A DNA stretch of 5,561 bases from Bacteroidota bacterium (GTDB lineage: Bacteria > Bacteroidota > Bacteroidia > Flavobacteriales > Flavobacteriaceae), in the NCBI GenBank assembly GCA_006227965.1, contig SBFL01000060.1, positions 1-5,561 of the forward strand, given 5' to 3'. Made by a program: the position numbers and the translations under genes. Every line of letters begins with the position of its first letter. The first letter of the stretch is position 1. The notes beneath the pieces were generated by a model. That model had not been told where the DNA came from and did no database searches. It saw nothing but the letters and a program-made list of their open reading frames with translations. Positions 1 through 5,561 of this stretch are shown here, one piece after another.

Positions 1-5
1 TTCTT

Positions 6-12
6 ACCTCCT
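6..12 (-). promoter_or_regulatory. Shine-Dalgarno sequence of a gene starting just left of the window
   Basis: On the minus strand this reads AGGAGGT, a full match to the anti-Shine-Dalgarno sequence, followed by AAGAA up to the window edge. With normal spacing of 5-9 bases the start codon would fall at or just beyond the edge. The site lies about 40 bases past the stop of the propeller dehydrogenase on the same strand, so that gene is probably followed closely by a co-transcribed partner. The only start within these 50 bases (ATG at 37-39, minus) opens an 11-codon frame that stops at once, so no gene fits inside the window. The downstream gene itself cannot be seen. Confidence 0.5.
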
Positions 13-50
13 GCTTTCACCCCTCCCTCCTACTTTCATTTCCGGGTCCG

Positions 51-1235
51 TCAGGGACCGGAATAGGTCACCCTGTATATGGCATCCCCAACGTCGTCGG
101 AGATCAGCATGGAGCCGTCCTGCAGAAGTAAAATATCCACAGGCCTGCCAAAGGCTTCCTGGGAGGCCTCCTCCAGCCATCCATCTATAAAGGGTTCATA
201 GCTGGTGGCCTCGTTGCCGTCCAGCGTTACCATGGTGATCCGGTATCCCACCTTGGAGGACCGGTTCCACGAGCCGTGTTCGGCGATAAAGACATGGCCC
301 CTGTACTTTTCCGGGAACATGGCTCCCGTATAGAATTTGACCCCCAGGGGTGCCACATGGGCGCCCAGGTTCTGTACCGGGGGGACGAAATCCGAACAGG
401 GGTGCTGATCCCCGAATTCCGGATCTGCAAGCGCGTTGCCGTGGCAGAAGGGGTACCCAAAATGCTGGCCCGTTTCACTGACCCGGTTCAGCTCACAGGG
501 AGGGATATCATCACCCAACATATCCCGGCCATTATCTGTAAACCAGAGTTCCCCCGTTTCCGGGTGCCAGGTGAAGCCCACGGTATTCCGTACCCCGTTT
601 GCGACGATTTCCCGGTTAGTGCCGTCCGGGTCCATGCGGGTAATAGAGGCATACCTGGGGTCTACCGTGGCGGAATCACATATGTTACAGGGAGCGCCAA
701 CCGGCACATAGAGCTTGTTGTCCGGCCCGAAGGCGATGTATTTCCAGCCGTGATGGAATTCGGTCGGATAGTCGTCATAGACCACCTCAGGGGTGGGTGG
801 ATTATCCAGTTGTTGTTCGATATCCGGATACCGCAGCATTCTGTTTACCTCCGCAACGTAAAGGGCCCCGTCGTGAAAGGCAACCCCATTGGGGACTACC
901 AGAGTGGTATCCAGCAGGATCACCCGGTCTGCCCTGTAGTCGCCGTCAGTATCCTGTATTGCGTAGAGTTTGTTTGCCCTCCGGGTCCCCACGAACAGCG
1001 TCCCGTCGTCCCCCATGGTCATAGACCGGGCATTGTCCACCCCTTCTGCATAGAGCTCTATTTTGAATCCTTCCGGGAGGCTCAGGCGCTGCAGGGGCAG
1101 CATTGGGGATTGTTCGGTCACAGGTTCCTGGGAAGGCTTGTCTTCCTGGGCCTTCTTTTGTTGCTGACAGGAGAGGAAAAGCATAAGTGAAAATATAGTC
1201 AAGAAAAACCTGTATAACGTCGCTTCCTGTTTCAT
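51..1235 (-). CDS. PQQ-dependent sugar dehydrogenase-like lipoprotein (sorbosone dehydrogenase family)
   Basis: A 394-residue predicted envelope lipoprotein. Residues 1-22 form a signal peptide (FFLTIFSLMLFL core) ending at LFLSC, a near-lipobox with Cys23 as the lipidated residue, followed by a polar Q/K/E-rich linker to about residue 45. The rest resembles the six-bladed beta-propeller of the soluble glucose / L-sorbosone dehydrogenase family: LPEGFKIELYAEGV (54-66), FHHGWKYIAFGPDNKLYVPVGAPC (160-183), NGVRNTVGFTWHPETGELWFTDNGRD (213-238), IAEHGSW (317-323) and FGRPVDILLLQDGSMLISDD (362-381). By family analogy His161/His162 would supply the catalytic base and Arg216 would contact PQQ; this is inferred, not aligned. 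Cys183, Cys186, Cys247, Cys264 and Cys280 could form disulfides. There is no CXXCH, so no attached haem c. The expected reaction is oxidation of a sugar or aldose-like alcohol or aldehyde; the true substrate and cofactor are unknown. ATG start at 1233-1235, with its own promoter upstream. Confidence 0.9.
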   Translation of the reverse strand: MKQEATLYRFFLTIFSLMLFLSCQQQKKAQEDKPSQEPVTEQSPMLPLQRLSLPEGFKIELYAEGVDNARSMTMGDDGTLFVGTRRANKLYAIQDTDGDYRADRVILLDTTLVVPNGVAFHDGALYVAEVNRMLRYPDIEQQLDNPPTPEVVYDDYPTEFHHGWKYIAFGPDNKLYVPVGAPCNICDSATVDPRYASITRMDPDGTNREIVANGVRNTVGFTWHPETGELWFTDNGRDMLGDDIPPCELNRVSETGQHFGYPFCHGNALADPEFGDQHPCSDFVPPVQNLGAHVAPLGVKFYTGAMFPEKYRGHVFIAEHGSWNRSSKVGYRITMVTLDGNEATSYEPFIDGWLEEASQEAFGRPVDILLLQDGSMLISDDVGDAIYRVTYSGP

Positions 1236-1275
1236 ACAGCGGATTTTATTTGGTTTTAGGTACTGATCCGAATCT

Positions 1276-1304
1276 CAAAGATAACAAAGACTCAGGGATC
1301 CCAA
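1276..1304 (-). promoter_or_regulatory. Bacteroidetes-type promoter of the propeller dehydrogenase gene
   Basis: On the minus strand the -7 element TATCTTTG (1276-1283) matches TAnnTTTG exactly, and a TTG (1302-1304) lies 18 bases upstream as a -33 element. Transcription would start near 1270, giving a leader of about 35 bases before the ATG at 1235. The site sits in the 101-bp gap after the molybdoenzyme stop, so the dehydrogenase gene can be transcribed independently. No convincing terminator precedes it, so read-through from the molybdoenzyme gene is also possible. The match is by eye. Confidence 0.6.
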
Positions 1305-1336
1305 TAGCCAATTTCTGTAAGGACATGATATACCGT

Positions 1337-3547
1337 TTAGCTCTTTTCAACCTCTACCCGCGTATCCTGAAGGGCTGAACCTCCGCCCAGATCGGCAAGC
1401 CAGTCATTTGTCAGTGCATTGGCGGAAGAACCCCCTTCCAACAGTGAAGGCCAGAATCCCTGCGGGAGACAAACAACCCCCTTTCGCGTCCTATTTCCGA
1501 TGCGCGCCGGCACCAGCATCTCGCCGTTTTCATTGAAAACCCTGATTTTATCCCCGTCGGCAATCCCCCGTTGTTCTGCATCGGCCCGGGAAATATCCAA
1601 GGCAGGGGCCCCTTCCGCCTTTTGCAGTCGGGATACGTTAGCGTGAGATGAATTCAGAAACCACCTTGTGGACTTGATGGTCAGGAGTTGGAGGGGGAAA
1701 TTCTCGATCTGTGTTTGGGAATAGGGAACCTTTTTGTACTCTGGCAGAGGGCCTACCCCCTGCACTGCCAGACCCGGGTTGTAAAATTCACATTTTCCGG
1801 AGGTAGTTCCGAAATTCCCTTCCCTGTGAGGCAGCCAGGGCTCCGGCACCTTATACCGTGCCCATCCGTGCTGCCTTAGGTATTCAAAGGTCACACCTTC
1901 CATATAGGGATGATCTGTCTGAAAAATGGATTTTGCAATCTCGAGATCCTCCTCCCGGAACGCAGCCTCGGTGTATCCCATCTTTTCGGCGAGCAACCTG
2001 AAGAATTCACTGTTGGGTCTGGACTCCCCCCTGGCAGGGATGGCCGGCTGGTTCAGGTTAATATAGGTTTGGCCCCAGGAATCCACCACATCCCAGTGCT
2101 CGAGCTGGGTGGTTGCCGGAAATATGTAATCCGCATATTTTGCCGTATCCGTTATAAAATGCTCCAGGACTACCGTCAGTAGTTCCTCCTGTTCCATTCC
2201 CTGCCGAACCAGGTTCTGATTGGGCATGGTAACCACTGGGTTGGTATTGTAGACAAACAGGGCCTTTACCGGTGGATCTGTACCGGCGGAGGTAAGTGCT
2301 TTCCCAAGTTCTACCATGTTGATGGTACGGGACTCCCCTTTCCTCATGGATTCATGCAGGTTTACACGCTCGTAATTAAGGGCCTGCCCTGCCAGTTCAT
2401 AAGTCATGTGCATAAGCCCCCCTCCATGTTCTCTCCAGGCGCCGGTCAGGCTCGGCAGCATGGAAACGGCCCGGAAGGCATCTCCCCCATTTCGGTTGTG
2501 CTCCATGCCTACCAGGATACGGATCAGGGATGGTCTGCCCCGGGCGTATTCCCGTGCAAAGGCTTTAATAGCCGATACCGGGAGATCGCAAATTTGTGAA
2601 ACCGTTTCCGGGTCATATCCCGCGACATGCCTTTCTAACTCCTCAAATCCAAGGGTGTGTTTTTCAATATAATCGGTATCGTGCAGCTTCTCCTTAATGA
2701 TTACGTACATGATGCCAAGGGCGAGGGCTACATCGGTGCCGGGCATGGGCTGAATATGCCAGTCCGAGGCCCTGGCTGTGGCAGACTCAAAAGGGTCAAT
2801 CACGATCAGTCTGGCCCCTGCCCTTCTGGCCTGCTGAATCAACGGCCAGAGATGTACATTGGAATGAAGGGTATTGGTCCCCCACAGAACGATGTACTTA
2901 CTGTGGAGGATATCTTCCGGAAGGACGCCCAGGGTTTGTCCGTTTACAAGGGTGTTCCCCGCAACAGCCGTGGAGCCGCAAATGGTGGCGCCGAGGAGGG
3001 AAGATCCCATCCGGGCAAAAAACCGGTTGCTCATCACGCTGCCCTGGATCAACCCCTGAGTACCGGCATAGCCAAAGGGAAGCACGGATTCTGCCCCGTA
3101 CGCAGTTATGAGGCCCTTCAATTTCACGGAAACCTCTTCCAGGGCCTGGTTCCATGAAATGGGTTCAAACTCCCCTGCCCCCTTCCTTCCAACCCTTTTT
3201 AACGGGGTTAGGATCCTGTCGGGATGATAGGTCACATCCAGGGGGAATTTCTCCATTTTATTGCAGAGGCTGCCCCCTGTAAACGGATTCTGGTCGTTAG
3301 GGCCAAAACTCGCCACCTCTCCATCCCGCACAGTTACCGTCCAGCTGCAGGAATCCGGACAATCGTGGTAGCATACCCCATGAACCGTTTGCCCACCCTG
3401 TTCGATCTGGGCACAGGCGGAAATCAGCGTAATAGGGACCGTCTGCGCCAATTGCGCGCCGGCATACCCCTTAAATCCAAGATCCAGGAATTTTCTGCGG
3501 GTAATATTCGTTTTCTCTGGGGAAGGCATAGGGTAAATGCTCTGCAC
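1337..3547 (-). CDS. Tat-exported molybdopterin oxidoreductase (DMSO reductase superfamily), catalytic subunit
   Basis: A 736-residue Mo-bis-MGD enzyme. The leader has a twin-arginine motif TRRKFLDLG (16-24) and a lipobox-like LISAC (41-45), so it may be a Tat lipoprotein. The N-terminal 4Fe-4S site is Cys59-x3-Cys63-x3-Cys67 with Cys95. Cofactor-binding regions include VLWGTNTLHSN (220-230), RLIVIDPFES (247-256), LFVYNTNPVVTMPNQN (430-445) and YADYIFPATTQLEHWD (471-486). The C-terminal dinucleotide-binding domain spans about 618-735 and ends NALTNDWLADLGGG (710-723). Placing CGSTAVAG (190-197) against the E. coli FdhF segment (Sec-HGPSVAG) and NapA (CMASAVAG) makes Cys190 the probable Mo ligand. 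Gly191 replaces the catalytic histidine of formate dehydrogenases, so I would not call it one. Substrate unknown. No iron-sulfur or membrane-anchor partner is encoded here. The coordinates use a GTG start; an in-frame ATG at 3527-3529 (Met7) is equally or more likely and keeps the Tat motif intact. Confidence 0.92.
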   Translation of the reverse strand: MQSIYPMPSPEKTNITRRKFLDLGFKGYAGAQLAQTVPITLISACAQIEQGGQTVHGVCYHDCPDSCSWTVTVRDGEVASFGPNDQNPFTGGSLCNKMEKFPLDVTYHPDRILTPLKRVGRKGAGEFEPISWNQALEEVSVKLKGLITAYGAESVLPFGYAGTQGLIQGSVMSNRFFARMGSSLLGATICGSTAVAGNTLVNGQTLGVLPEDILHSKYIVLWGTNTLHSNVHLWPLIQQARRAGARLIVIDPFESATARASDWHIQPMPGTDVALALGIMYVIIKEKLHDTDYIEKHTLGFEELERHVAGYDPETVSQICDLPVSAIKAFAREYARGRPSLIRILVGMEHNRNGGDAFRAVSMLPSLTGAWREHGGGLMHMTYELAGQALNYERVNLHESMRKGESRTINMVELGKALTSAGTDPPVKALFVYNTNPVVTMPNQNLVRQGMEQEELLTVVLEHFITDTAKYADYIFPATTQLEHWDVVDSWGQTYINLNQPAIPARGESRPNSEFFRLLAEKMGYTEAAFREEDLEIAKSIFQTDHPYMEGVTFEYLRQHGWARYKVPEPWLPHREGNFGTTSGKCEFYNPGLAVQGVGPLPEYKKVPYSQTQIENFPLQLLTIKSTRWFLNSSHANVSRLQKAEGAPALDISRADAEQRGIADGDKIRVFNENGEMLVPARIGNRTRKGVVCLPQGFWPSLLEGGSSANALTNDWLADLGGGSALQDTRVEVEKS

Positions 3548-3550
3548 CTG

Positions 3551-3583
3551 TTAAAATACGAAAATTAGGCGATGGTAAACAAA
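3551..3583 (-). promoter_or_regulatory. Possible weak promoter of the molybdoenzyme gene
   Basis: The strong terminator just upstream means the molybdoenzyme gene needs its own promoter in the roughly 50 bases between 3530 and 3581. The best candidate on the minus strand is TTTG (3580-3583), 21 bases, then TATTTTAA (3551-3558), matching 4 of the 6 fixed positions of TAnnTTTG. TAATTTTC (3560-3567) matches 5 of 6 but has a poor -33 spacing. If the first is right, transcription starts near the GTG at 3547, which favours translation from the ATG at 3527-3529. Confidence 0.25.
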
Positions 3584-3609
3584 AAAACCGCCCGGTTTCC
3601 CGGACGGTT
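3581..3609 (-). terminator. Intrinsic terminator of the FKBP gene
   Basis: On the minus strand AACCGTCCGG, loop GAAA, then CCGGGCGGTT forms a 10-bp stem (nine Watson-Crick pairs and one U-G pair) capped by a GNRA-type tetraloop. It runs straight into a tract of seven T, counting the two at the stem base. It starts 25 bases past the TAG stop of the FKBP gene. The stability, tetraloop and T-tract are all as expected for a rho-independent terminator, so the FKBP gene is insulated from the molybdoenzyme gene. Confidence 0.9.
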
Positions 3610-3634
3610 CATCTATTCTCATAACAGGTGGAGC

Positions 3635-4063
3635 CTATTTGATCTCCACCAGTTCGAGGTCAAAAACAAGATCCTGCCCGGCAAGCGGGTGGTTTGCGTC
3701 TATCACAATGGTGGTGTCGCGAACTTCAGCTACACGCAGCTGTCGCTCCCTTCCGTCTTCTCCCCTGGCTACAAGCCCCATTCCCACTTCCGGGGTGATG
3801 TCTTCAGGCAACTGGTCCTTGCCGAGTTCCTGGAACAACTCCCTGCGGATTTCTCCATAGGCCTCTTCCTTGGGAATGGTTATGGTTTTCTTCTCTTCCA
3901 CAACCATGTCGATGAGTCCCTTTTCGAAACCGGGGATCAAACTGCCTTCTCCCAAAGTCACTTCCAGGGGCTCGCGTTCCAGGGAGCTGTCAAATACTTC
4001 TCCCGTGACCAGCTTCCCGGTATAATGCACGCGGACTGTATCGTTTTCTTTTACTTTACTCAT
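3635..4063 (-). CDS. SlyD-like FKBP-type peptidyl-prolyl cis-trans isomerase
   Basis: A 142-residue protein that catalyses prolyl-bond isomerisation and probably acts as a folding helper in the cytoplasm, since it has no signal peptide. The FKBP domain is split as in SlyD. The N-terminal half has VRVHYTGKLVTGEVFDSS (10-27), PLEVTLGEGSLIPGFEKGL (32-50) and IPKEEAYGE (63-71). An inserted IF (insert-in-flap) chaperone domain spans about 72-120. The closing segment IDANHPLAGQDLVFDLELVEI (121-141) is the SlyD/FkpA-type hallmark. The C-terminus ends right after this strand, so the His/Cys-rich metal-binding tail of E. coli SlyD is missing, as in many short SlyD-like proteins. I chose the ATG at 4061-4063 over an in-frame TTG at 4091-4093: homology begins there, and the promoter at 4102-4129 would place the TTG at or before the transcript start. 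It has its own promoter and terminator, so it is probably monocistronic. Confidence 0.95.
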   Translation of the reverse strand: MSKVKENDTVRVHYTGKLVTGEVFDSSLEREPLEVTLGEGSLIPGFEKGLIDMVVEEKKTITIPKEEAYGEIRRELFQELGKDQLPEDITPEVGMGLVARGEDGRERQLRVAEVRDTTIVIDANHPLAGQDLVFDLELVEIK

Positions 4064-4101
4064 AATAACGTACGTATTCTGTTTGATTTTCAATTCAGCT
4101 G

Positions 4102-4129
4102 CAAAGGTACGGGCTTGAAAGCGGGCAAA
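4102..4129 (-). promoter_or_regulatory. Bacteroidetes-type promoter of the FKBP gene
   Basis: On the minus strand the -7 element TACCTTTG (4102-4109) matches TAnnTTTG exactly. A TTTG (4126-4129) lies 16 bases upstream, somewhat closer than the usual 19-21. Transcription would start near 4096, giving a leader of about 32 bases to the ATG at 4063. It lies in the 122-bp gap behind the methyltransferase gene, where I see no clear terminator. Confidence 0.6.
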
Positions 4130-4185
4130 CGAATAAATCAGAGGTTTTCTGGGACATTCCCCTGACAGGTGTCTTTTATAGTGAA

Positions 4186-4893
4186 TTAACGGCCCTGGGT
4201 TTTTGTCTTCCGCACGAAGGGAACGAAACGAACGGGCATTAATTTTTCGAATTTGAACTTGCCCTTCTTTTTGGTTACCAGGGTGAGCTGACGCACCCCT
4301 CCGTGTGGCCCAATGGGGATGATCATACGCCCCCCCTCGGCCAGTTGGTCCATCAGTGGTTGCGGGAGTTGCTCCGCCCCTGCGGTGACCATGATGGCGT
4401 CAAACGGCGCCTGGGAAGGCCATCCGTTATAGCCGTCACCGACATGCACGGCAATATTGTGATAACCAAGGCTTTTAAGGCGGTCCCGGGCGGCGAGCCC
4501 CAGGGACTCCACAATTTCAATGGTATAAACCTGACGGCTCAGCAGGGACAGTACGGCAGCCTGGTACCCGGAGCCGGTCCCGATTTCAAGGACTCTGTCT
4601 TCGGGTTGCAACCTAAGGGTCTGGGTCATATAAGCGACAATATAAGGTTGCGAAATGGTCTGCCCCTCCCCGATCGGCAGTGCCTGATCGCTGTAGGCCC
4701 AGGGCCGGTAGTCTTCCGGAACGAATACATGCCTGGGGACATCACGCATAGCCTTGAGCACTTTGGACTGGAAGATATCCCTGCCGGCCAGCTGCTGGTC
4801 CACCATGGAATTGCGCTGTTCCCGATAGTTCCCCTGCCCCAGCATCATCTGGGTGCCCAGGGAAAAAAACAAAGTGAATACCAGGGCTTTCAC
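4186..4893 (-). CDS. pcm: Protein-L-isoaspartate O-methyltransferase with signal peptide
   Basis: A 235-residue S-adenosylmethionine-dependent enzyme that methylates L-isoaspartyl residues in damaged proteins so they can revert to aspartate. Family marks: substrate loop GEGQTISQPYIVA (75-87), SAM motif I VLEIGTGSGYQAA (101-113), motif II VGDGYNGWPSQAPFDAIMVTAGA (151-173), motif III LAEGGRMIIPIGPHGG (184-199) and the C-terminal VRFVPFV (221-227). The enzyme core begins near REQRNSMVDQQLAGRDI (24-40), about 25 residues later than in E. coli Pcm. Before it is a typical signal peptide or anchor, Lys2 then ALVFTLFFSLGTQMMLG (3-19). The start is GTG at 4891-4893, with an in-frame TAA two codons upstream, so no longer form exists. 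A cytosolic form could start at Met30 (ATG at 4804-4806), but it would cut into the REQR segment usual in the family. Export is inferred. It is the first gene of the minus-strand series and lies opposite the DUF5916-like gene. Confidence 0.95.
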   Translation of the reverse strand: MKALVFTLFFSLGTQMMLGQGNYREQRNSMVDQQLAGRDIFQSKVLKAMRDVPRHVFVPEDYRPWAYSDQALPIGEGQTISQPYIVAYMTQTLRLQPEDRVLEIGTGSGYQAAVLSLLSRQVYTIEIVESLGLAARDRLKSLGYHNIAVHVGDGYNGWPSQAPFDAIMVTAGAEQLPQPLMDQLAEGGRMIIPIGPHGGVRQLTLVTKKKGKFKFEKLMPVRFVPFVRKTKTQGR

Positions 4894-5044
4894 AGGTTAA
4901 ATCTATGCTGAAAAGATACTAAAAATTGAAGAGCCCCGGGGCGTGGGATTCCGTACTTTTTGTTTAAAGGATGGGCGCGTAAATCAGAGTGGCCTAACAG
5001 GAAGGTTTTTTGAGCTATATTTAATCCATAACCAACCCGCCACT
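4894..5044. promoter_or_regulatory. Divergent intergenic region between methyltransferase and DUF5916-like gene
   Basis: This 151-bp gap must hold the start signals for both outward-facing genes. For the methyltransferase the best -7 candidate is TATCTTTT (4911-4918, minus), one base off TAnnTTTG, without a good -33. For the plus-strand gene the candidates are TATATTTA (5016-5023), one base off and about 20 bases before the ATG, and TACTTTTT (4954-4961), also one base off. A 10-bp palindrome GCCCCGGGGC (4933-4942) lies between them and could be an operator, but a palindrome this short is common by chance. No open frame or RNA gene was recognised. Confidence 0.4.
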
Positions 5045-5561
5045 ATGGGTGTTCGCACTGCACTGCTTTTTATTTGCACTGGCTGTCTCTGGTCTGCAGA
5101 TCTAGCATCACAACAAAGCTCCCCAAGGGATCGGGCCCCTGACCGGCCGTTCTATCAGGCCACAGAGCTGGTGCAGGGCCCATCTTTCGACGGTAACGTA
5201 CTGGATGACCCGGTATGGCAGCAGGTGCCGGCCATCGAAGACCTGATCCAGCTTCGCCCCCAATACGGAAGGCCTGTTTCAGAACGGACTGAAGTACGGA
5301 TCGCCTATACCGCAAAGACCTTTTATGTCGGGGTGGTTTGCTATGACTCAGATGCCTCGGGTATCGTGGTTTCCGATTCCCGCAGGGATGCTGACCTGAG
5401 CGATGAAGACAGTTTCCTTTTTATTATCGATACGTATAACGACCAGCAGAATGGATTCCTGTTTGGAACGAATGCTCAGGGTATGGAATACGATGCCCAG
5501 ATCGACAATGAGGGGAAGGGAAATTTCAATGCCAATCGGCAGCAGGGTGGCGTGATCGGCG
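5045..5561 (+). CDS. DUF5916 / CBM9-like secreted protein, N-terminal part (cut by window edge)
   Basis: An open frame from the ATG at 5045 runs without a stop to the right edge, giving 172 codons. Residues 1-22 look like a secretory signal peptide (RTALLFICTGCLWSADLAS), with cleavage likely near Ser22-Gln23. After a polar linker comes a carbohydrate-binding-module-9 / DOMON-like beta-sandwich as found at the N-terminus of DUF5916 proteins: FDGNVLDDPVW (48-58), SERTEVRIAYTAKTFYVGV (79-97), YDSDASGIVVSDSRRDADLSDEDSF (100-124) and DTYNDQQNGFLFGTNAQG (129-146). Such proteins usually run to 700 residues or more and end in a predicted outer-membrane-type barrel, so most of this one lies outside the window. 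The function of the family is not established; carbohydrate binding is only suggested by the fold. It is transcribed away from the methyltransferase gene. No Shine-Dalgarno sequence precedes the ATG. The minus-strand frame over 5070-5315 is a shadow of this gene. Confidence 0.85.
   Translation, partial: MGVRTALLFICTGCLWSADLASQQSSPRDRAPDRPFYQATELVQGPSFDGNVLDDPVWQQVPAIEDLIQLRPQYGRPVSERTEVRIAYTAKTFYVGVVCYDSDASGIVVSDSRRDADLSDEDSFLFIIDTYNDQQNGFLFGTNAQGMEYDAQIDNEGKGNFNANRQQGGVIG

Noticed and set aside
276..1190. 304-codon plus-strand open frame opposite the propeller dehydrogenase
   Set aside because: The minus-strand frame has signal peptide, lipobox and family motifs; the plus-strand frame has no recognisable domain and is a codon-bias shadow.
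1295..1302. GGGATCCC palindrome between the -33 and -7 elements of the propeller dehydrogenase promoter
   Set aside because: The position suits an operator, but 8-bp palindromes are expected about once every 256 bases by chance.
1337..3547. Formate dehydrogenase or nitrate reductase as a specific name for the molybdoenzyme
   Set aside because: It lacks the catalytic histidine after the Mo ligand found in formate dehydrogenases, and overall motifs do not single out NapA; only the superfamily is supported.
4064..4093. N-terminal extension of the FKBP protein from a TTG
   Set aside because: The TTG lies at or before the predicted transcript start, and the ten extra residues have no family counterpart.
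3572..4165. 197-codon plus-strand open frame over the FKBP gene
   Set aside because: It begins inside the terminator region and runs antisense through a clear SlyD-like gene and its promoter; no motifs.
4111..4185. Possible hairpin downstream of the methyltransferase (CAGGGG pairing with CCTCTG on the minus strand)
   Set aside because: Only six pairs with a wobble, a 14-base loop and no proper T-tract; not enough for a terminator call.
4303..4911. 202-codon plus-strand open frame opposite the methyltransferase
   Set aside because: It is antisense to all the conserved SAM-binding motifs and shows no protein family features.
5070..5315. 81-codon minus-strand open frame
   Set aside because: It overlaps the plus-strand DUF5916-like coding frame, which has a signal peptide and conserved strands.

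Overview
The window looks like a piece of a Bacteroidetes (Bacteroidota) chromosome, probably an aerobic, fairly GC-rich Flavobacteriia-type organism. Three things point there: two intergenic regions carry the Bacteroidetes -7 promoter word TAnnTTTG, most starts lack a Shine-Dalgarno sequence, and the gene content fits (a lipoprotein PQQ-type beta-propeller enzyme, an exported isoaspartate methyltransferase, a DUF5916/CBM9-like secreted protein). The genus cannot be fixed from sequence alone. There are no tRNA or rRNA genes, insertion sequences, CRISPR arrays or phage genes.

Layout: four complete genes lie on the minus strand, and one gene on the plus strand is cut by the right edge. In minus-strand transcription order they are (1) a protein-L-isoaspartate O-methyltransferase with a signal peptide, 4186-4893; (2) a SlyD-like FKBP peptidyl-prolyl isomerase, 3635-4063, with its own promoter and a strong intrinsic terminator; (3) a Tat-exported molybdopterin oxidoreductase, 1337-3547 (or 3529); (4) a sorbosone/glucose-dehydrogenase-like lipoprotein, 51-1235, with its own promoter. 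A consensus Shine-Dalgarno sequence on the minus strand at 6-12 suggests a further minus-strand gene beginning just outside the left edge. A 151-bp divergent region separates the methyltransferase from a plus-strand DUF5916-like gene starting at 5045.

How the genes may work together: the methyltransferase and isomerase are protein repair and folding enzymes. The molybdoenzyme and the propeller enzyme are both predicted envelope oxidoreductases that would feed electrons to an acceptor not encoded here. The promoters and terminator suggest mostly independent transcription units rather than one operon. I found no clear sign of a new multi-gene system. The points most worth a second look are the exported methyltransferase, which needs cytosolic S-adenosylmethionine, and the orphan molybdoenzyme with a combined Tat/lipobox leader.
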